Below are positions 1 through 9,444 of a DNA stretch of 64,000 nt, piece after piece (the first letter of the stretch is position 1; each line of letters starts with the position of its first letter). The notes under the pieces are model-generated. The model was given only the letters and a program-made list of their open reading frames with translations. It had not been told where the DNA came from and did no database searches. The stretch lies in contig NZ_FCOA02000019.1 in the NCBI RefSeq assembly GCF_001544875.2, positions 85,774 to 149,773 of the forward strand. Reading direction: 5' to 3'. Made by a program: the position numbers and the translations under genes. This DNA is from Caballeronia hypogeia (lineage in GTDB: Bacteria > Pseudomonadota > Gammaproteobacteria > Burkholderiales > Burkholderiaceae).

Positions 1-3000
1 CGCCCTTCGATCTCGCTGACCACATCGCGCGCAATGTCCGCATCGCGACCCTTGAGCTTCAGCTTCGAGATCCATGCGCGCGTGTCGCTCACGGTCCAGC
101 GTCCCACCTCCGTGATCGGATAGTCGCCGAAAGTGACGGCGCGCGCGACGTCGTTCAGACGCGTGCCTTCGCAATCCGGGCACGGCTGATCGACGATATC
201 GTCCGGCTCCTGATCCACCGAACCGATGCTCTGCTCCCGGCCGCGATCGTCCTGTGCGAAGAGCGTGTCGTCGAACGCTGCGCGCTGCTCGCGCGTCAGC
301 TTCACGCCGGTGCCCACGCACGTATTACACCAGCCGTGCTTGCTGTTGTACGAAAACATGCGCGGATCGAGTTCGGGATAGCTCGTGCCGCACACCGGGC
401 ATGCGCGCTTGGTCGAGAACACGCGCGTTTCTTCCGCGCCACGACGCGCGCCGTCCTGCCACGAACCGTGCAGATCGTCGAGCGGCGCGATCAGATGCAT
501 CACGCCCTTGCCGATTTCGAGCGTTTCATCGAGCAGGCGACGCAGCTCGGCTTCGTTGTCGGCGGACACGACGAGATCGGCCACCGGCAATTCGATCGTA
601 TGTTCGCGGAAGCGGTCGAGCTTCGGCCACGGACTCACCGGCAGGAACTCGCCATCGACACGCAGATGCGTATTGCCGCGCGCCTTCGCCCATTTCGCGA
701 GATCGGTATAAACGCCCTTGCGATTCACGACGAGCGGCGCCAGCAGGCCTACATGCTGGCCCTTGAAATCGCGCATGATCTGCGCGGCGATCGACTCCGA
801 GCTTTGCGATTGCACCGGCGTGCCGTCATGAATGCAGTGCTGAATGCCGAGCTTGACATAGAGCAGCCGCAGGAAGTGCCAGACTTCGGATGTCGTCGCG
901 ACCGTCGACTTGCGTCCGCCGCGCGACAGGCGCTGCTCGATCGCGACGGTCGGCGGAATGCCATAAACGGCATCGACTTCGGGACGGCCCGCCGGCTGCA
1001 CGATGGAACGCGCATACGCATTCAGCGATTCGAGGTATCGGCGCTGGCCTTCGTGGAAGAGAATGTCGAACGCGAGCGTAGATTTGCCCGAGCCGGACAC
1101 GCCCGTCACCACGTTGAACTTGTTGTGTGGAATATCGACATCGAGCGACTTCAGATTGTGCTCGCGCGCATTGACGATGCGCACCACATCCTCGCCCTGC
1201 AAGGCGCGCCGCGCGCTCGCCACTTCGGCCGCGAGCTGCAAGGGCACGCCCGCGCGCTTTTCCGCGGCGCCCGGCTGCATCGCTTCTTCGTATTCGATCA
1301 AGGCGCGGCCCGTATGCGACTGCTCGCACGCGGCCACATCGTCCGGCGTGCCGACGCACACCACTTGCCCGCCGCCATCGCCGCCTTCGGGACCGAGATC
1401 GATGATCCAGTCCGCCGCGCGAATCACGTCGAGATTGTGTTCGATCACGATCAGCGAATGACCGCGTTCCAGCAGACGGCGCAGCGCCTGCATCAGCTTG
1501 GCGATGTCGTCGAAATGCAGGCCGGTGGTCGGCTCGTCGAACATGAAGAGCCGGCTTTCGCTCTTCTTCTCCTGCGAGGTCTCCGCGAGAAAGCCCGCGA
1601 GTTTGAGACGCTGCGCCTCGCCGCCCGATAAGGTCGGCACCGGCTGGCCAAGCTTCACGTATTCGAGACCGACATCGACGATCGGCTGCAGCACGCGCAG
1701 CACTTCCCTGTCGTCCGCGAAGAGTTCGACGGCTTCGCTCACCGTCAGTTCGAGCACGTCCGCGACGCTCAGTTGACGACCGCCGCGCTCGATCTTCACT
1801 TCGAGCACTTCCGCGCGATAACGGCGTCCGTCGCAGTCCGGGCAGCGCAGATAGACATCGCTCAGGAACTGCATCTCGACGTGCTCGAAGCCCGAGCCGC
1901 CGCAGGTCGGGCAACGTCCGTCACCCGAGTTGAAGCTGAACATGCTCGCGCTGTAGCCGCGCTGCAACCCGAGCGGCGCCTTCGCGTAGAGCTTGCGGAT
2001 CTCATCGAACGCGCCGACATAACTCGCCGGATTCGAGCGCGCCGTGCGGCCGATCGGCGACTGATCGACGAACACGACATCGCTCAGTTGCTCCGCGCCC
2101 TTGAGCGCGCGAAACGCGCCGGGCGCTTCGGTCGCCTTTCCGAAGTGACGCATCAGCGCGGGCGCGAGCACGTCCTGGATCAGCGTCGATTTGCCCGAGC
2201 CGGACACGCCCGTCACGCAGACGAGACGTTGCAGCGGAATATCGACGGTGACGTCTTGCAGGTTGTGATCGCTCGCGCCCTCGAGCGTGAGACGCGGCGT
2301 GTTCGCGTCGACGATGCGGCGGTTCCAGTTCGACGCATGCGCCACATGCTTGCGTCCGCCGAGGTACGCGCCGGTGAGCGTGTCGGTGGTCTGAATCTCG
2401 CCGGGGGTGCCGTCATAGACGATCTGTCCGCCCCGCTCGCCCGGTCCCGGTCCCATGTCGATCAGACGATCCGCCGCGAGCATCACCGATGGATCGTGCT
2501 CCACGACGACGAGCGTGTTGCCCGCATCGCGCAGCCGATGCATCGCCTCGACGATGCGGTTCAGGTCGCGCGGATGCAAACCGATGCTCGGTTCATCGAG
2601 CACGAACAGCGTGTTGACGAGCGAGGTGCCGAGCGCGGTCGTCAGGTTGATGCGCTGCACTTCGCCGCCCGACAGCGTGCGCGATTGCCGGTCCAGCGTC
2701 AGATAGCCGAGACCGACGTCGCAGAGATATTTCAGACGCGTGCGCACTTCGGCGTGCAGCAGCTTCAGCGCTTCGTCGAGCAAGGTGGACGGCAGCGTCA
2801 GCGAATCAAAGAAGCGGCGGATGCGTTCGATCGGCATCAGCATGATGTCGTGCAGCGTGAGACCCGGTAGCGCTTCAAGTTGATCGCGCGTCCAGTCGAC
2901 GCCTTCCGGCATGAAGCGATCGGCGGGCGACAGAACCGCATCGGCCTGCTCTTTCGTGCCGAGACGCCACAGCAGCGATTCGGTTTTCAGGCGCGCGCCG

Positions 3001-4193
3001 GCGCAGACCGGACACGTCGTATAGCTGCGATATTTCGACAGCAGCACGCGGATGTGCATCTTGTACGCCTTCGACTCCAGATAGTCGAAGAAGCGCTGCA
3101 CGCCGTACCATTGGTTCTGCCACTTGCCGGTCCAGTCGGGCGAGCCCTTGATGACCCAGTCGCGTTCCTTCTGCGTCAGTTCGTTCCAGGGCACGCCGAG
3201 ACGAATGCCCGCTTTCGCGCCGTAGCGCACGAGATCGTCCTGGTTTTCTTTCCACGCGGGCGTTTGCAGCGTCTTGACCGCGCCTTCGCGCAGCGTCTTC
3301 TTCTCGTCCGGAATGACGAGACCGTAATCGACGCCGATCACGCGGCCGAAACCGCGGCATGTTTCGCACGCACCGTATGCCGAATTGAAGGAAAACAACG
3401 CCGGCTGCGGGTCCGCGTAGCGCAGGTCGCTTTCGGGGCTGTGCAGGCCGGTGGAGAAGCGCCAGATTTCCGGCTCGCCTTCATCCTTCAGCACATACAC
3501 GTCCACGCGCCCGGTGCCGCGCAAAAGCGCGCTTTCGATCGCCTCCAGCGCACGCGAACGCTCGGTGTTCTGCAAACGGAAACGGTCCGCGACGACATCG
3601 AGCATCTGGCGCGCGCCGGACTCCGTCTTCACATGCCGCTTGGCCTGCACGCGCGTGTAACCGCTCGCCGACAGCCATTGCGCGACTTCTTCGTCGCTCG
3701 CGGTATCGGGCAATTCGACCGGAAACGTGATCGCGAGACGCGGATCGTCGGCGCGCGTGCGTTCGAGCAGCTCGGCGTAGATCGTCTCGGGCATGTCGTG
3801 GCGCACGCGATGAGAGGTCTTTTTGTCGAAAAGCTCGGCGGCGCGCGCATAAAACAGCTTCAGGTGATCGTTCAGCTCGGTCATCGTGCCGACAGTCGAG
3901 CGGGAGCTGCGCACCGGATTTGTCTGATCAATAGCAATGGCGGGCGGCACGCCGTCCACGCGATCGACCTGCGGCCGGTCCATCCGGTCGAGAAACTGGC
4001 GCGCGTACGCGCTGAAGGTCTCGACGTAGCGCCGCTGACCTTCCGCGTAGAGCGTGTCGAACACGAGACTCGACTTGCCGGAACCGGACGGGCCGGTCAC
4101 GACCGTCATCTGGCCGGTGTGCAGGTCGAGGTCGAGATTTTTGAGATTGTGTTGACGGGCGCCGCGAATGCGGATTGCGTTGTTCGATGCCAA
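1..4193 (-). CDS. uvrA: Tandem (double-length) excinuclease ABC subunit UvrA, partial
   Basis: Damage-recognition ATPase of nucleotide excision repair. The frame stays open from 4193 to the left edge (about 1397 residues visible), longer than an ordinary UvrA of about 950. Three Walker A motifs are visible: GPSGSGKSS at residue 34, GVSGSGKST at about 662 and a third GVSGSGKST at about 1031. CxxC zinc-finger pairs lie near 270-350, 762-786 (CPTC...CPDC) and again in the second copy near the left edge. The first copy ends with LSGGEAQRLKLA and DEPTTGLH, and a second UvrA copy starts straight after it. The start is taken as TTG at 4193 because an in-frame stop lies just upstream; the Shine-Dalgarno match is poor. 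A LexA box lies about 94 bp upstream. The fourth ABC half lies outside the window. Confidence 0.93.
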   Translation of the reverse strand, partial: MASNNAIRIRGARQHNLKNLDLDLHTGQMTVVTGPSGSGKSSLVFDTLYAEGQRRYVETFSAYARQFLDRMDRPQVDRVDGVPPAIAIDQTNPVRSSRSTVGTMTELNDHLKLFYARAAELFDKKTSHRVRHDMPETIYAELLERTRADDPRLAITFPVELPDTASDEEVAQWLSASGYTRVQAKRHVKTESGARQMLDVVADRFRLQNTERSRALEAIESALLRGTGRVDVYVLKDEGEPEIWRFSTGLHSPESDLRYADPQPALFSFNSAYGACETCRGFGRVIGVDYGLVIPDEKKTLREGAVKTLQTPAWKENQDDLVRYGAKAGIRLGVPWNELTQKERDWVIKGSPDWTGKWQNQWYGVQRFFDYLESKAYKMHIRVLLSKYRSYTTCPVCAGARLKTESLLWRLGTKEQADAVLSPADRFMPEGVDWTRDQLEALPGLTLHDIMLMPIERIRRFFDSLTLPSTLLDEALKLLHAEVRTRLKYLCDVGLGYLTLDRQSRTLSGGEVQRINLTTALGTSLVNTLFVLDEPSIGLHPRDLNRIVEAMHRLRDAGNTLVVVEHDPSVMLAADRLIDMGPGPGERGGQIVYDGTPGEIQTTDTLTGAYLGGRKHVAHASNWNRRIVDANTPRLTLEGASDHNLQDVTVDIPLQRLVCVTGVSGSGKSTLIQDVLAPALMRHFGKATEAPGAFRALKGAEQLSDVVFVDQSPIGRTARSNPASYVGAFDEIRKLYAKAPLGLQRGYSASMFSFNSGDGRCPTCGGSGFEHVEMQFLSDVYLRCPDCDGRRYRAEVLEVKIERGGRQLSVADVLELTVSEAVELFADDREVLRVLQPIVDVGLEYVKLGQPVPTLSGGEAQRLKLAGFLAETSQEKKSESRLFMFDEPTTGLHFDDIAKLMQALRRLLERGHSLIVIEHNLDVIRAADWIIDLGPEGGDGGGQVVCVGTPDDVAACEQSHTGRALIEYEEAMQPGAAEKRAGVPLQLAAEVASARRALQGEDVVRIVNAREHNLKSLDVDIPHNKFNVVTGVSGSGKSTLAFDILFHEGQRRYLESLNAYARSIVQPAGRPEVDAVYGIPPTVAIEQRLSRGGRKSTVATTSEVWHFLRLLYVKLGIQHCIHDGTPVQSQSSESIAAQIMRDFKGQHVGLLAPLVVNRKGVYTDLAKWAKARGNTHLRVDGEFLPVSPWPKLDRFREHTIELPVADLVVSADNEAELRRLLDETLEIGKGVMHLIAPLDDLHGSWQDGARRGAEETRVFSTKRACPVCGTSYPELDPRMFSYNSKHGWCNTCVGTGVKLTREQRAAFDDTLFAQDDRGREQSIGSVDQEPDDIVDQPCPDCEGTRLNDVARAVTFGDYPITEVGRWTVSDTRAWISKLKLKGRDADIARDVVSEIEG

Positions 4194-4286
4194 TTTTTCA
4201 ACCGGTTCAATGAGTTAGGCGGCTCTCGGGAGCCGTCGGCGGAGTGGCGCGAGTGTTTGGCTCCGCGCAGCCGCCGTAGCGTTCAG

Positions 4287-4306
4287 TACTGTACACGCAT
4301 ACAGTA
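4287..4306 (-). promoter_or_regulatory. LexA (SOS) box upstream of uvrA
   Basis: TACTGT-ACACGCAT-ACAGTA, a perfect match to the CTGT-N8-ACAG LexA consensus with fully symmetric 6-bp arms. It overlaps the -10 element of a candidate promoter for the tandem uvrA, so LexA binding would block transcription until SOS induction. Confidence 0.85.
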
Positions 4307-4317
4307 GTTGTCGCCAA
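4288..4317 (-). promoter_or_regulatory. Candidate sigma-70 promoter of uvrA
   Basis: On the minus strand TTGGCG (4317-4312), an 18-bp spacer, then TACAGT (4293-4288). The -10 element coincides with one arm of the LexA box, the usual arrangement for an SOS-repressed gene. Neither hexamer is a perfect consensus; the call rests mainly on position. Confidence 0.45.
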
Positions 4318-4379
4318 ACTGTGGGGACTGTCCGCTCGGGTTGGCAAACAGTCGCGCAAAACACTCGCCTGCTCGCCGT

Positions 4380-5270
4380 TCATTTCAGATGCGCGATGAC
4401 CGCGTCCGCAACTGCATCGGGCGCTTCGCGCAGCGGAAAATGCCCCGCGCCGTCGATCACCACGCGCCGGTAGCCCGCCGTGAAATACCGATCCTGTCCT
4501 TCCGAGCTTGCCGGTTCGTCGCAGGAATCCGCGCCGCCCTGGATCATCAGCGCCGGAACGCCGATGCGCTCGATCGTCCCGAGACGCGCGTATAGCGCCG
4601 AAAGCGCGGGATCGGATGGCTGATCGCTGCGCCAGCGCCGCCGGTAAGCGTTGAGCGTGATCGGCACCCAGTCGGGATTTTCGAAGGCGCGCGCGGTCGT
4701 CGCGAATTCGGTTTCGTCGAACCAGCCGGGCGGCGACCACATGTCCCACTGGATGCGGGCGAAGCCTTTGGGGTCGGCGGCGACCGCGTCCGGGCCGCCG
4801 TCGAGCGACATGAACCACTGATACCAGAAGCGCCGCGCCTGCGAGAAATCCGGCAGGCTGAACACGCCGCGCGGCTGATACGCGAGCGCCAGCGCGCCCA
4901 TGCGGCGCACGCGCTCCGGGAACAGCGCGGAGAGCGTATAGGCGGCGCGCGCGCCCCAGTCGTGGCCGATGACATCGAACTGCGCGATGCCGAGCACGTC
5001 GGCGAGCTCGACGGCGTCGTTCGCGAGCGCGACGCCCGAGCCGTCGCGCACGGTGTCGTCGCGCGGAAAGCGCGTGCCGCCCGCGCCGCGCAATTCCGGC
5101 ACGACGGTCCGAAAGCCCGCGGCGTTGAGACGCGCCGCCACCGGATTCCAGGCGCGCGCGGCGTCGGGCCAGCCGTGGATCAGGATGACGACGGGCGCGT
5201 CGGCGGGACCGGAATCGGCGTAGGCGATATCGAGCGTCGGCGTGCGCGCGTGGCGTCCGAAGTCCAGCAT
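4380..5270 (-). CDS. Alpha/beta-fold hydrolase, epoxide-hydrolase-like
   Basis: A 296-residue alpha/beta hydrolase. The oxyanion-hole motif HGWP is at residues 32-35. The nucleophile elbow GHDWGA puts Asp104 where serine hydrolases carry Ser; Asp nucleophiles are typical of epoxide hydrolases and haloalkane dehalogenases. The C-terminal catalytic His is in DGAGHFP near residue 277, and a GGADSCDEP stretch near 245 may supply the acid. There is no signal peptide, so it should be cytoplasmic. It is divergent from the dehydrogenase at 5405, and its 3' end faces the uvrA promoter. The substrate cannot be told from sequence. Confidence 0.85.
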   Translation of the reverse strand: MLDFGRHARTPTLDIAYADSGPADAPVVILIHGWPDAARAWNPVAARLNAAGFRTVVPELRGAGGTRFPRDDTVRDGSGVALANDAVELADVLGIAQFDVIGHDWGARAAYTLSALFPERVRRMGALALAYQPRGVFSLPDFSQARRFWYQWFMSLDGGPDAVAADPKGFARIQWDMWSPPGWFDETEFATTARAFENPDWVPITLNAYRRRWRSDQPSDPALSALYARLGTIERIGVPALMIQGGADSCDEPASSEGQDRYFTAGYRRVVIDGAGHFPLREAPDAVADAVIAHLK

Positions 5271-5404
5271 GGCGAGACTCCTTTTCTGGGAACGCGAAAG
5301 GGAAAAGCCATTCTAGCGAGCAAGGGAAACGCGCGCTCGGCATGGCGATCGATGAAATAATCTCCACTTTCCGTTCGCCGATTTCACGAAAAAGGGAGAC
5401 CCAC

Positions 5405-6472
5405 ATGACCCGCAACGCATACCGCATCGCCGTGATTCCCGGCGATGGCATCGGCAAGGAAGTGATGCCCGAAGCCCTGCGCGCGCTCGATGCCGTCAGC
5501 AAGCGCTTCGATATCGCGCTGGAATACCGGCATATCGAGTGGGCGAGCTGCGATTACTACGCGCAACACGGCCAGATGATGCCGGACGACTGGAAAGCGC
5601 AATTGCAGGACGCCGACGCGATCCTGTTCGGCGCGGTCGGCTGGCCCGACACGGTGCCCGATCACGTTTCGCTGTGGGGTTCGCTGATCAAGTTCCGCCG
5701 CGAGTTCGATCAGTACATCAACCTGCGGCCCGCGCGTCTTTTCGATGGCGTGCCCTCACCGCTCGCGAACCGGAAGGCGGGCGACATCGACTTCATGATC
5801 GTGCGCGAGAACACCGAGGGCGAGTATTCGGCGGTCGGCGGCGTGTCGTTCGAAGGCACGGAGCGCGAGTTCGTATCGCAGACTTCCGTGTTCACGCGTC
5901 ACGGCGCGGAGCGCGTGCTGAAGTTCGCGTTCGATCTGGCGCAGCAGCGCGACAAGAAGATCACCGTGGCGACCAAGAGCAACGGCATCTCGATCAGCAT
6001 GCCGTGGTGGGACGCGCGCGCGGCGGAAATCGCCGCGCACTATCCCGACGTGACGTGGGACAAGCAGCACATCGACATTCTGTGCGCGCGCTTCGTGCTG
6101 AATCCGGATCGTTTCGATGTGGTCGTCGCGACCAATCTCTTCGGCGACATTCTTTCGGATCTCGGGCCGGCGTGTACCGGCACGATCGGCATCGCGCCTT
6201 CAGCCAACATGAATCCGGAACGCAAGTTCCCGTCGCTGTTCGAGCCGGTGCATGGCTCGGCGCCGGATATCGCAGGCAAGGGCATCGCCAATCCCGTCGC
6301 GATGATCTGGTCGGCGGCGATGATGCTCGAATTCCTGGGCGAACAGCAGGCGCACGACGCCATGCTCGCCGCGATCACCGATGTGCTGAAGCAAGGCCCG
6401 CATACCGGCGATCTCGGCGGCCAAGCAAACACGCGGGAAGTCGGCGAAGCCGTTGCGCAACGGCTTGCCTGA
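5405..6472 (+). CDS. Tartrate/D-malate-type dehydrogenase (isocitrate/isopropylmalate dehydrogenase family)
   Basis: A 355-residue NAD-dependent beta-hydroxyacid oxidative decarboxylase. It shows the family N-terminus IAVIPGDGIGKEV, the substrate loop with LRP, the VRENTEGEYS motif and the metal-binding NLFGDILSDL. Length and wording fit tartrate dehydrogenase/decarboxylase or D-malate dehydrogenase better than LeuB. An in-frame ATG at 5342 exists, but ATG 5405 follows AAAGGGAG at the right distance and matches the usual N-terminus. Its 3' end converges on the deacylase gene. It probably works in C4 dicarboxylic acid catabolism. Confidence 0.87.
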   Translation: MTRNAYRIAVIPGDGIGKEVMPEALRALDAVSKRFDIALEYRHIEWASCDYYAQHGQMMPDDWKAQLQDADAILFGAVGWPDTVPDHVSLWGSLIKFRREFDQYINLRPARLFDGVPSPLANRKAGDIDFMIVRENTEGEYSAVGGVSFEGTEREFVSQTSVFTRHGAERVLKFAFDLAQQRDKKITVATKSNGISISMPWWDARAAEIAAHYPDVTWDKQHIDILCARFVLNPDRFDVVVATNLFGDILSDLGPACTGTIGIAPSANMNPERKFPSLFEPVHGSAPDIAGKGIANPVAMIWSAAMMLEFLGEQQAHDAMLAAITDVLKQGPHTGDLGGQANTREVGEAVAQRLA

Positions 6473-6487
6473 AGCGTTTTTATTGCA

Positions 6488-7615
6488 TCAGGCGCCGATC
6501 AGCACGCCGCTTCTGATCGGCGTCGCGCCCGTCACGCGTCCCATCGGCGCGCCCGCCTGCACGAAGCGGATCGCGCGCCGCATGTAGAACACGCCGTCGT
6601 TGCTGGTCGTGACGGTGGTGACTTCATCGGTGACCGGATCGACGATATCGAACACCGGATCGCCGGCGTTCAGCGCCGCGCCCACCTTCGCGCGATACAC
6701 GACGATGCCGCTCATCGGCGCGATCAGTTGCTGGCTGCCCGCGAGCGGCGTCGCGGCCTGCGCGAGCGGCGGCGTCTCCGTGATGTCGCCTTCGATCACG
6801 CCGCGCGCGACCAGAAAGTCGATGAGCGCTTCGGCATCGTGCGCGGCCGTGTCGTAATCGACGTCCCGCTGCCCGCGATGCTCCATCGTCGCCGCGATAT
6901 TCGGCGCGCCCAGCGGCGCGCGCGCCCCGAGACGCTCGCGCAGTTCGCTCCATAACAACGCGTGAACTTCATCGAACGACTGGCCGCCCGAATCGGTCGC
7001 GAGCAGCACGCCATTCGCGCCGAGATAACGCGCCAGCGGTTCGATCGCGGGCCAGCTCGCCGGACTCGTGTAGACGTGCATCGTCGCTTCGAGCGAGCAG
7101 TGCAGGTCGAGCACGATATCGGCTTGAGACGCCAGTGTGAGCAGCGCGAGCCGCAGCGATTCGAACTCGTTCTTCGCGCGCATTTCGCCGAGCAACTCCA
7201 CCAGCGCGCCACGCAGCACGTGCTTGTTATGCGCTTCGTCGTCCGACGAAAGGCGCGCGCCCGCACGTTCGATCAGCGCCGCCGCCGACGGCATCGGAAA
7301 GCCGCGATTGAAGTTGTGGCCACTGTTCGCCTCGAAGCGACCGAGAAACTGCCCGAGCACATGCTGCGACAGGCCGATCGGATTCGCCACCGGCACGAGC
7401 ACGACTTCGCCGCGCATGCGCCCTTGTGCTTCGAGTTGTCCAAGACGCTTCTTCAGGGTCCACGCGGTGAGCATCGCGGGCGTCTCGTCGGCGTGCAGCG
7501 ATGCCTGAATGTAGATCTTTTCGCGCGCCGCGTTCGCTTCGCCGAAATGAAAGCTGACGAGTTCGCGCGATGTGCCGAGCGTCGTCGAAACCAGGGCGTG
7601 TCGTTTTGTCTGCAT
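6488..7615 (-). CDS. Succinylglutamate desuccinylase/aspartoacylase-family zinc deacylase
   Basis: A 375-residue M14-like zinc enzyme. The zinc ligands are visible as HADE (His41, Glu44) and a later LDLHC histidine. The N-terminal half is the hydrolase domain. The C-terminal 90 residues (from about PLAGSQQLIAPMSG) form a biotinyl-lipoyl-like beta domain as in the family's larger members. It probably removes an acyl group from an amino acid or a derivative of it. It lies 10 bp downstream of an amino-acid-binding protein gene, so the two are likely an operon for uptake and cleavage of a modified amino acid. A 10-bp inverted repeat (6493-6522) spans its 3' end. The exact substrate is unknown. 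Confidence 0.8.
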   Translation of the reverse strand: MQTKRHALVSTTLGTSRELVSFHFGEANAAREKIYIQASLHADETPAMLTAWTLKKRLGQLEAQGRMRGEVVLVPVANPIGLSQHVLGQFLGRFEANSGHNFNRGFPMPSAAALIERAGARLSSDDEAHNKHVLRGALVELLGEMRAKNEFESLRLALLTLASQADIVLDLHCSLEATMHVYTSPASWPAIEPLARYLGANGVLLATDSGGQSFDEVHALLWSELRERLGARAPLGAPNIAATMEHRGQRDVDYDTAAHDAEALIDFLVARGVIEGDITETPPLAQAATPLAGSQQLIAPMSGIVVYRAKVGAALNAGDPVFDIVDPVTDEVTTVTTSNDGVFYMRRAIRFVQAGAPMGRVTGATPIRSGVLIGA

Positions 7616-7625
7616 CGGGAAAGCC

Positions 7626-8396
7626 TCAGTCGCCGTAGACGTCGAAATCGAAATACTTGCGCGCGATCTTCTGATACGTGCCGTCCGCGCGCATGTCCTT
7701 GACGGCGCGATCGACCTTCGCTTTCAGCGCCGTGTCGTCCTGACGCAGACCCATGCCGACGCCGTGATCGCCCATCGAAAGCGGCTCGCCGACGAACGCG
7801 AAACCCGCGCCGCGCGGCGTCTTCAGAAAGCCGTGTTCCGCTTCGACCGAGCCGAGCAGCGCTGCATCGATGCGGCCGGCGGTCAGGTCGTTCAGCACGC
7901 CTTCCATGCTCTGATACGCGACCACTTCGACGCCGCCCGGCTGCCAGTTCTTCATCGCGTACGTTTCGAACTGACTGCCGCTCTGCACGCCGATGCGCTT
8001 GCCGCGCAAGCCATCCGCGCTCGCCGTGAGCGGCGCGCCCTGCTTCGCGATCAGACGCGAGCGGAACTGGAACAGCTTGGTGGAGAACGCGATCTGCTTC
8101 ATGCGCTTGTCGGTGATCGCCATCGACGACATGATGCCGTCGATCTTGCGCGCCTGAAGCGCCGGGATCATCCCGGAGAATTCGAGCTCGACCCACTGGC
8201 AGCGCATCGCGATGCGACGGCAGATTTCGTCGCCCAGATCGACGTCGAAGCCCGCGACATGGCCGTCCGGTGTCTTGACGTCCATCGGCGGATAGCCGGG
8301 GTCGATGCCCAGGCGCAGCGTGTCGGCGTCTTTCGCGTGGACCGGCGCGGCGGCCGCGAGCGCGGCGGCGAGCAGCAAGGAACTGAGTTTGAGCAT
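7626..8396 (-). CDS. Periplasmic amino-acid-binding protein of an ABC transporter (SBP family 3)
   Basis: A 256-residue solute-binding protein. Signal peptide MLKLSSLLLAAALAAAAPVHA is followed by a type 3 binding domain: LRLGIDPGYPPMD, GFDVDLGDEIC, GIMSSMAITDKR, then a second lobe with RIGVQSGS. This resembles the Lys/Arg/ornithine- and histidine-binding group. A longer frame starts at 8423, but ATG 8396 gives a clean signal peptide and follows GGGAGA. No permease or ATPase gene is next to it, so it must share a transporter encoded elsewhere. Divergent from the LysR gene at 8512, which may control it. Confidence 0.87.
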   Translation of the reverse strand: MLKLSSLLLAAALAAAAPVHAKDADTLRLGIDPGYPPMDVKTPDGHVAGFDVDLGDEICRRIAMRCQWVELEFSGMIPALQARKIDGIMSSMAITDKRMKQIAFSTKLFQFRSRLIAKQGAPLTASADGLRGKRIGVQSGSQFETYAMKNWQPGGVEVVAYQSMEGVLNDLTAGRIDAALLGSVEAEHGFLKTPRGAGFAFVGEPLSMGDHGVGMGLRQDDTALKAKVDRAVKDMRADGTYQKIARKYFDFDVYGD

Positions 8397-8511
8397 GAAG
8401 GCGGTGTCTCCCGAACAGGCCACCGATGGTACGAGCGCGAAGCGCGCACAAAAAGACGCGCCTTAATTATCATGATCACTTTTTGAGATCACTCTCGACG
8501 GAGGAATTCAG

Positions 8512-9444
8512 TTGGAGCTGACTCTGACGCAACTGCGCATGTTCATCGCCGTCGCCGAGGCGGGCAGCCTGCGCGCCGCCGCGCGGCGGCTCGGCGTCGC
8601 GCAAAGCGGCATCACGCAGCAGTTGCGCAAGCTCGAGGCGCAGGCGGGCGGCCCGCTGTTCGAGCGCGATGTGCGGGGCGCGCGCCTGACTCCGATCGGC
8701 GAGCGGCTGCGCGTGCGCGCCGATCTGATTCTCGGCGAGTGCCGGAAAACGGAAGACGAATTGCGTCAGCTACGCGGCGAACTGACGGGACAGGTGTCGC
8801 TCGGACTCGCAGCCGAAGCGACGATGCGCCTGTTTCCCGCGTTGCTCGCGAGTTATCGGGAACGTTGTCCGCGCATCGATGTGCATCTGACGAGCGCGAC
8901 GTCGCGCGTGCTGACTTCGTGGGTCCGCGACGGCAGTCTGGATTTCGCGCTCGCGCTGATCGCGCCCGACGCCGATATCCACGACATGGAATCCACGCCG
9001 CTATTCGATTCCGAAGTCGCCGTGCTCGTGCGGCGCGGACATCCGCTTGTGGGCTCGGACAAACTGGCGGACCTGCAACATGCGGAATGGGTCAGCACGC
9101 GCCAGCGCGGCAGCGAGGTCGAGAGCAAGCCGGGCAACAAACTCTCGGCGCTGTTCGAAAGCGCACGACTCGCGCCGCCGCGCATCGCCGCGACGACCGA
9201 AGCGGTGTTCGACACGCTGCACTGCATCGCGGCGAGCGACTATCTCGGTCTGGAACCCGCGAGTCTCGCCGACCACCCGTTCTTCCGCGACCACGTGAGC
9301 ATTGTGCGAATCGCCGAGCGCGCCGCGAGAACGCCCGTGTGTCTGCTGCGGCGCGCGGGCGTGCCGCTCACGCCCGCCGCGCAGGAACTGGCGACGATGG
9401 CCGTATCGTTCTCGCGGATGCTGCCGCCTCAGCGCGACGCGTGA
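8512..9444 (+). CDS. LysR-family transcriptional regulator
   Basis: A 310-residue LTTR. The N-terminal winged helix-turn-helix runs over about residues 1-60 (LRMFIAVAEAGSLRAAARRL, then SGITQQLRKLE), and the effector domain follows from about 90. The start is TTG at 8512: GGAGG sits 7 bp upstream and no other start fits. It is divergent from the binding-protein/deacylase pair across a 115-bp gap, the classic arrangement for an LTTR and its target. The 3' end overlaps the convergent lysine-rich gene by 16 bp. Confidence 0.92.
   Translation: MELTLTQLRMFIAVAEAGSLRAAARRLGVAQSGITQQLRKLEAQAGGPLFERDVRGARLTPIGERLRVRADLILGECRKTEDELRQLRGELTGQVSLGLAAEATMRLFPALLASYRERCPRIDVHLTSATSRVLTSWVRDGSLDFALALIAPDADIHDMESTPLFDSEVAVLVRRGHPLVGSDKLADLQHAEWVSTRQRGSEVESKPGNKLSALFESARLAPPRIAATTEAVFDTLHCIAASDYLGLEPASLADHPFFRDHVSIVRIAERAARTPVCLLRRAGVPLTPAAQELATMAVSFSRMLPPQRDA

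Noticed and set aside
6493..6522. CGCCGATCAG/CTGATCGGCG repeat as a terminator between two convergent genes
   Set aside because: It lies within the coding 3' end of the deacylase and no T-run follows on either strand; noted only under the gene.
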